Assembly (NCBI GenBank): GCA_029964075.1
Contig: CM057149.1
Coordinates: 36,476,900-36,540,899, forward strand
Length of the DNA: 64,000 nucleotides
Origin: Patiria pectinifera
Lineage: Eukaryota > Echinodermata > Asteroidea > Valvatida > Asterinidae
Reading direction: 5' to 3'
A program made the position numbers and the translations under genes. The notes beneath the pieces were generated by a model. It did no database searches. It saw only the letters and a list, made by a program, of their open reading frames with translations, and was not told the DNA's origin. Shown here piece after piece: positions 57,901 through 64,000 of the stretch (positions are counted from its first letter, which is position 1; every line of letters begins with the position of its first letter).

Positions 57901-60657
57901 ATGTGGAATTTGTGCATCAGATCTCTGCTGAGGTTATCAAAAAACGGCGAGACAAACTCGTAAGCATGCAGCAAGTTCTTTTTTCTATTTGGGTCCGATG
58001 GACAGAGTGTTTAACAAAGAGTTTTGTTACTTTTTTGTTGTTGAAAAGTTAAGCAAACATTTTTTAGTCAATCCTGAAATCCAGGGGCTAATTACTGTGC
58101 TATACCTGCATTTCCAATCGTTTGTTGTTCAGAGAGAGAAAGAGACCGATCCTGAGCCCGTGAAATCTAAAGACCAGCCCCAAGATTTCTTGGGTATCTT
58201 GCTAGCTGCTCGAGACGAAGACGGCAAGGGACTGACGGATCTAGAGATCCGTAACGAGGTGGACACTTTTCTCTTCGAGGGTCACGACACCACGGCTAGC
58301 AGCCTGACCTGGATGCTGTATGCCATGGCAACCAATCCTGAACATCAGAGGAAAGTCCAGGAGGAAATTGATGAAGTGATGGAAGGCAGGGAATCAGAGG
58401 TAATTCAATGGTAAGTCTACTTGGGCCATTTGCCATGTTTCAGCTCTCTGTCTTTACCACAAAAGCCTAGGTTGAGCAACTGTAGCAATTTACTGTTTGC
58501 TACACCTCTAATAGTCATGAGTGTTTGCCTCTTGCTATTTAGGGAGGACCTTGGCAAGTTCAACTACTTGATTCTGTGTCTCAAGGAAGCCATGCGACTC
58601 TACCCTCCAGTACCAATGATCCAGCGTATTGTTGCAGAGAAAGATATCATGGTCCACGACAGGTTGATTCCTAAAGGCGCGTTGGTAAATTTGAACATCT
58701 ACGCCCTCCACCACAATCCAGAGATTTGGCCAAATTCCATGGTTAGTAAAACCAGACGAGGGAAACATTATATTCGATTAACCCATTCATTGGCATAATT
58801 AATTAATAATTGTGCTTAGTTATATAGCTCATTCCATCGTATCAACAATCTCAAAGCGCTTTACAATTATGATCCCGTTCATCAGGCCATGATACCATGT
58901 GGCAGCCGATATCAGCGCTCAATCGGTCCTCGACCCTCACAGGTACCCATTTATACACCTGGGTGGAAGAAGCAATTGCAGTTAAGTGTCTTGCCCAAGG
59001 GCACAAACACCATGTTCCTGGCAGGATTCGAACCCACACACCTTCATACATGAGCCAAACACCGTAACCACTGGACCATATGGCGTTCTACAATATATAT
59101 TTACGGGGTAATCCTATATGGGGTAATCCTATACCACTGCACTGCTCAGCACCCAAGTGACAGTCAGTGATTGAGTGAGTCAGTGATTGAGATAGGTGCA
59201 AAAGAAAACTCTGGGCTGGCCTCAGGGACCTGCTAAAAATATCCGAACTCTACCCAGATGTAAACTGATGTAAAATGTGAACTGATGTAGATGTAGTCCT
59301 AAACTGTATTAAAGTGAAGTCGTCCTTAAATCGATGTGAATGGGCCTAAATTTACTCTAACTTGTGGACGACATGTGGCTTGCTATTTGCACACAACGCA
59401 ATTTGTATAACAAAATATGAATATTTAATGTCATTTATTCCAGGAGTTCATTCCAGATCGTTTCGCGCCAGAAAATGCTGTGGACATTGATCCATTCGCC
59501 TACGTACCATTTCGGCAGGTCCAAGGTAAAAGTGTTGTCCCGTCATCCCCTCCCTCCTCTCTCTCTCTCCCATACACAAGAAGTCGTGTTAAAACTCCCG
59601 AGGACTAGGCATTGTCTTTTTAATATTTGTTTTATATAACACTCTCACATAGACTAAGCAAACAAACTCACGAGCGAGGACCGTTTTCAGTAACAGATGA
59701 ATTCTCTGTATCTGTATCTGTAAAATACTGTGCTAACTCCTTGATATGATATCCCGTACAGGAGCAACCAGAGAACATGTTGTTCTTCCTTTGTCTGTCT
59801 GTCCTCGGGTATATGCGATTCACGTACATATCTTTGTAAACACCCTCAGTGGTGGACCCCCTATTGTCCCTCTTTTGTTTTTTTCTTTAACTTTTAGGAA
59901 GACTTTAAGTTTTGTTGAAGACCTCCCACGTTTTGTACACACACCTCAAAAGTGGACCTTTGGTCAATCGTATTGTCCTCTCTTGTGTATTTGCCTACAA
60001 CCAGGGACCCCTATTGTCCCTCTTTTGTTTGTACTTAAGCTTTTTAGGAAGAACTCCCACATGTTTTGTACACATTGCCAAATTGGGGACCTTCGGGAAA
60101 TGGGGACCCTATTGTCCTCTATTGTTCAACATCCCCTATTGTATGCAGAAAAAAACTCACGCATACACTCTTGTTTTACAATACTCTCGAGGACAGTGCT
60201 TGGTAATTCCCTTTGTCCCTGTACACTCCCCCATAGACTAAGCACACAAACGTACTACAGAGGACCGTTTCCAACAAAAGGCCCAACTCCCGAGGACTCA
60301 AAGGATCTGTTGTTCTCCCTTTGTGTGTCGGTCCTCGGTGGTTATGTTGAACACGTACATCCTGTCCTCTCCTGAGGGTAAAACCATTTGCCTCAACGGT
60401 TACACTTACCTTGCAAAGACAATTTCTATATCACGAGAGTTTTCTTTGAATGTATCCTTATTAATTAATTGATTGTTTTGCTGTTCAGGAACTGCATTGG
60501 ACAGAACTTTGCCCTGAATGAGGAGAAGGTGATACTAGCTCGAGTTCTGAGAAGATTTCACATCGAGTTGGATCCCGACCACAAAGTGGTTGCCAGATTG
60601 CAGTTGGTTTACAAGGCAACCAACGATATCAAGCTTAAACTGAAGCCTAGGTTTTAA
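54915..60657 (+). CDS. CYP4-family cytochrome P450, copy 2 (exons 2-10)
   Basis: Exons: 54915-55086, 55442-55626, 55883-56007, 56626-56692, 57837-57959, 58133-58410, 58543-58741, 59444-59525, 60489-60657. Exon 1 must lie in the gap. Exon 7 is intact here and reads [17 protein letters not shown] into EGHDTT. ExxR (EAMR) and the haem-loop exon are present. Two features differ from copy 1. Exon 5 has one extra T before its donor and exon 6 lacks one base near 57895; together they restore frame but change about 22 residues between. Exon 9 lacks one T near 59510 (CCATTTCGG instead of CCATTTTCGG), which shifts the frame just before the haem-binding cysteine. As written the copy would not make a working P450, but single-base assembly errors are an equally good explanation. 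Same presumed ER location and chemistry as copy 1. Confidence 0.88.
56907..57406. mobile_element. foldback element in CYP4 copy 2 intron 5
   Basis: Counterpart of 29417-29920 with the same inverted arms (CTGTCCACGGATCACAAAA against CTTGTGATCCGTGGACAG). A few small indels distinguish the copies. Confidence 0.7.
58814..59088 (-). mobile_element. tRNA-derived SINE in CYP4 copy 2 intron 8
   Basis: Counterpart of 31326-31600, nearly identical, with box-B-like GGATTCGAACCC read on the plus strand. It was inserted before the duplication. Confidence 0.7.
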
Positions 60658-63600
60658 GTATAAATATTAATAACCATTGCTCGGTGTTTAAAGGCATATA
60701 TGATCATTTGCTTTTCATGCATTTTATTCGTTTCCAATAATAATAATACCACTCAAAAATCCAAAGAAGAATGTTCAAAACCTAACCTGTTGAAGTTTCA
60801 GCTCAGTGGATATTACACTTTCCAAGAAAATTGTGAAAACCATGCACAAGTTTTTGGTAATGAAACATGATTTCGTCAATATGGCATTCTTAACTCCTAA
60901 AATCAGTCAATTGACCGATTGTTAAAAATCACCTACATTTCTTGATTTCTTTTCAATGACATCAAGCCAGACGGAATAATTTCACAGGGTGTTTAGGACC
61001 AGTACGATCCTTACTCCAAGTAAGCTTTCTGATACTAATTCGGTAGGCTACTTGTGGGATAAATGCAAATGATCCTATGTGTCTTGAGTGGCTTTATAGT
61101 CAGCTTACACATATGTGATATTGGTGAATTCTCATTTCTCTAAGCTCCCATTGGTCAGATTTTACGGAATTTAAATAACGGCGGTAAGCTACCATAAACC
61201 CACAATGCTTTACGGTTCCTACACAATAATTTGAGATTCTTGACCAGCGCGTTCTTGGGTAGTACGTTGGGTACGAGCGAAGTGATAGTGAAACAAACCA
61301 GACCTCTGTTCGCTTTCGATTTGGATATATATATATATATATATAAGCAGCATTATAAACCCTTGCAGCGTCGAAATAGGTTAATGATCTTGAAGGGGCA
61401 TCAGAATTGTCTCGAGATCACTCCATGTCATAATCATGTGGATCATGGGTTGATTTATAATACATTCGCTGAAAAATATGTCTTCTCACATAAATTTTTC
61501 TTTATTTTGGTTTAAAACGCTTAAAGGTAAAATAACATGCTGTTTCTGTTATTTTTTTATTCATTGCAAACATGCGGGGGAAAAGTATCTGTTATTCCCA
61601 GACACAGGTGCCCACACCCTCGGTTTTTCCTTTCATAAAATGCAGGTTTTCTTACATGGCTTACATTGTTTTACATAGTATTGACCCATAATGTCTGCGT
61701 GATTCTCTCCAATTTTATATTTAATGTAAATGTAGTGCATAAAATTGGTTAAAGAAATTTTCAACCAGGCTTGTATGAACTGACAATCATTGCAAACCAA
61801 CCAAAAAGGTAACAAAATAACAACAATAAACAGCAATTCATTCGTTTAATATTTATGCCATCGAAAATGAGGTAACATGTATCAGTAATAATATGCATTC
61901 ATCACGACGGCTTCTCGATTTCTGTCATAGTTTTTATGCAGGTAAATTCATGAATTGATAGCAATCAGTATTTTAATTGCTAAAAAAGCTAATATGCTAA
62001 CTTTTAAGTAAAAAGTCATAAATATATTTGTCAAGTGCAGCCCAACTCTAAAGTACAAACATTGGCTGTGCTGATATACAAAAAAGCCTTGCAAATGGTT
62101 ACTCTTACAAAATTAAACAAAATATACAAACAGTTATATTACAGTGTCGTGTCAAATTAGAACTGCGTTGCAATCAGACTGAATTATCTGATACACATGT
62201 ATATGGGAAATGTATTAATACAGAGAGACGTACAATTATTTATCAATATATAAACAGAAGCAAAGAATAACTTGGGTTTCAGTACTTATAGCTTGTAACT
62301 TAAACGTCTTGTGACGGGCACCTTTCATGCCTGCTTTCAACTTAGATGTAGGCATTCAGCAGCCATTTTGAAGTTTGTTTCATATTGAAAAGTAACAAAA
62401 GACATACAGAAAGAGTGGCAACAACTGTCGTAGCTTGATATGGGTTAACGGCTAAAATTGTCCGATAAATGTAATATTATTGTGTGCAGTGGCAGAAACC
62501 ACGGTATACACAACGGCACACTGTCGTCGCAACTACGTGTACGGCTCTGAAGCATGGGCGTCGCCAGGATTTTTTTTTGGGGGGGGGGGGTCACATTTTC
62601 CCCCAAGATCCTTGTACTTTCTCTAGCATGTTTTCAATTTATAATTTTTTTTCGAGGATGGGCGGGGACATTTGTAACCCCACCCCCACTGACACCCCTG
62701 CAGACGCCCATTTTGTTAAATATGTATTAAATGAATAGCAAACGAATAACGACGTCACACCTCTTTCTTGTTTTCTTCTATTTTCGCCCCCCCCCCCCCA
62801 TGCTCTGAAGAGATTGTATTAAGTCAGAAATGTTAAAAACGTAAAGAAGGTTCAGAACTTGCTATAACTCTACATTAGCTACGCATTCAACATTAGGCCT
62901 AGGCCTACATGTCTTATCAGAGAACCAAAAAACCCCCCAATAAACTGTGATGCGAACATTGCAACACTTAATGGTAGTACTCTTAAACACTCGCAATTCA
63001 TTATATAAATATTTCTGACGCAGTTAGCTTTAAAAATACTCGATTTGCATAGAGTGTATGGCAATATCATAAGCTTTGGGTTTTTATTAATCACACACTA
63101 ATATGTTATGCACCTGTGAAATTACACGCTTTTCAAAGCACATCCATACGATTTCAACAAGACAATTATTCTGTGGACTCATCGCGCGTTCGCGTACAGG
63201 TTCGCGCGCAAATGGCGATAGGTCGATTTGTACACGGAGTCCGTTGGTTAAATTGGCGTTTATTTCGCGTGTTTAAATGAATTCACGTTGAAATTAATTC
63301 CATCATCAAATTCACCCGTTGGTGATGTTATCGTTGAAAATAGCTGATTTTTAGAAGCCTGCTTCGTCTGAAGATAAAAAAATTAACAAAATTGTGCACA
63401 CTCTTTTGCTTTTTGACCAATAAACGTTTAACCTGAAACTGTGCTGTTAACCAGACCATAGCCTGGTTTTCATCACTTGATAGTTCAGTGCATAAATTGA
63501 AGCCGTGGTTGGCAACATGTTTTCTAAAAAAAAAAGTCCCCATAACGCCCTCAATACAAAGTAAAAAAGGTAAGCTTAGAATTTATGTTGTAGCTTTGTT

Positions 63601-64000
63601 GACAATGTTGTTTTTCCGACAATCAAATAATATTTTGGTTATCTGTAATAACTCTTCTTCATTTTTGCAGTGTTGGACCTCCCATAGTTTTGCAACCCGT
63701 GATTTGCAAAAATTCAGTTTGCCAACCAAACGTAGAAAGGTCTATGTGTCACAACTTTGCTCATTGAAATGTCAAACTTATAGCGTTTCATTGTGGGGTA
63801 GGCCAACTCACGAGTTTTCTAACGACTGACTTGCGGGATCCCATTGTACCTTTTGCTTCTCTAGAGTTCCCAGTAGCACCCATATCGCCATAAAATAGAC
63901 CTTATGGTTAATTTAATATACCCCTATGGTTAAGACCTAGTTGGAAGGAAATGGTTTGTGCTGTATGGATAGCCCCACACCGTCTGGAAACCTTTTGCTA
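60658..64000. other. CYP4 copy 2 3' flank; no further gene recognised
   Basis: Duplicate of 33187-36511. It contains the (AT)n tract at 61325-61345 and the hAT-type MITE. The region just after the stop (60720-60840) is more diverged from copy 1 than most of the duplication. Confidence 0.5.
62553..62802. mobile_element. hAT-type MITE, duplicate copy
   Basis: Same insertion as 35071-35318, flanked by CTCTGAAG on both sides. The G- and C-runs differ slightly in length. Confidence 0.75.

Larger units (their letters stand above)
53929..64000. repeat. 10-kb duplicated segment, copy 2 (to window end)
   Basis: Matches 26365-36511 nearly base for base. The inner elements are also duplicated: LINE-like tail 53985-54151, palindrome 54532-54593, foldback 56907-57406, SINE 58814-59088, (AT)n 61325-61345 and hAT-type MITE 62553-62802. 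One tract, about 56262-56325, does not align with its counterpart 28781-28838. A long C-run present at about 32084-32098 is missing here. Confidence 0.9.

Overview
The window looks like a draft-assembly scaffold from a marine invertebrate deuterostome, most probably an echinoderm. The reasons are multi-exon genes with GT-AG introns, AT-rich non-coding DNA with frequent AGGCCTA motifs, abundant MITEs and tRNA-derived SINEs, a run of exactly 500 Ns, and genes typical of that group (sacsin, a CYP4 cytochrome P450, an LRRK2-like kinase). The species cannot be fixed from sequence alone, and a hemichordate or cephalochordate is not excluded. I found no CRISPR array, operon or prokaryotic feature.

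Layout. (1) 1-6289 holds no recognised protein gene. It has a possible minus-strand core promoter near 219-249 and a dense cluster of small DNA transposons and foldback elements. (2) 6373-20162, plus strand: a near-complete sacsin-like co-chaperone gene of about 4,399 codons, with three small 5' coding exons and one giant 12.8-kb exon. Two single-base frameshifts, near 10072 and 17778, break the giant exon. (3) 20163-26116: the sacsin 3' end, nested hAT-type MITEs and one unidentified coding-like stretch. (4) 26117-33186, plus strand: a ten-exon CYP4-type P450, then its downstream region. (5) 40611-52626, minus strand: the last part of an LRRK2-like Roco kinase gene (end of the kinase domain plus the WD40 domain). 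Its introns carry two tandem arrays that amplify exon/intron junctions, plus several transposons and SINEs. (6) 53429-53928: the gap. (7) 53929-64000: a second, near-identical copy of 26365-36511, with a second CYP4 gene whose first exon is lost in the gap.

The three gene families are not an obvious functional unit. Sacsin is a chaperone-linked ATPase/J-domain/HEPN protein, CYP4 enzymes are ER-membrane omega-hydroxylases, and LRRK2-like proteins are GTPase-kinase signalling scaffolds. The most interesting features are the exon-derived tandem arrays in the LRRK2-like gene, the complementary lesions of the two CYP4 copies (including one internal segment read in a shifted frame), and several well-bounded transposon families with visible terminal repeats and target duplications. 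The duplication abuts the gap and interrupts the LRRK2-like gene, so an assembly or haplotype artefact must be considered before any biological reading.
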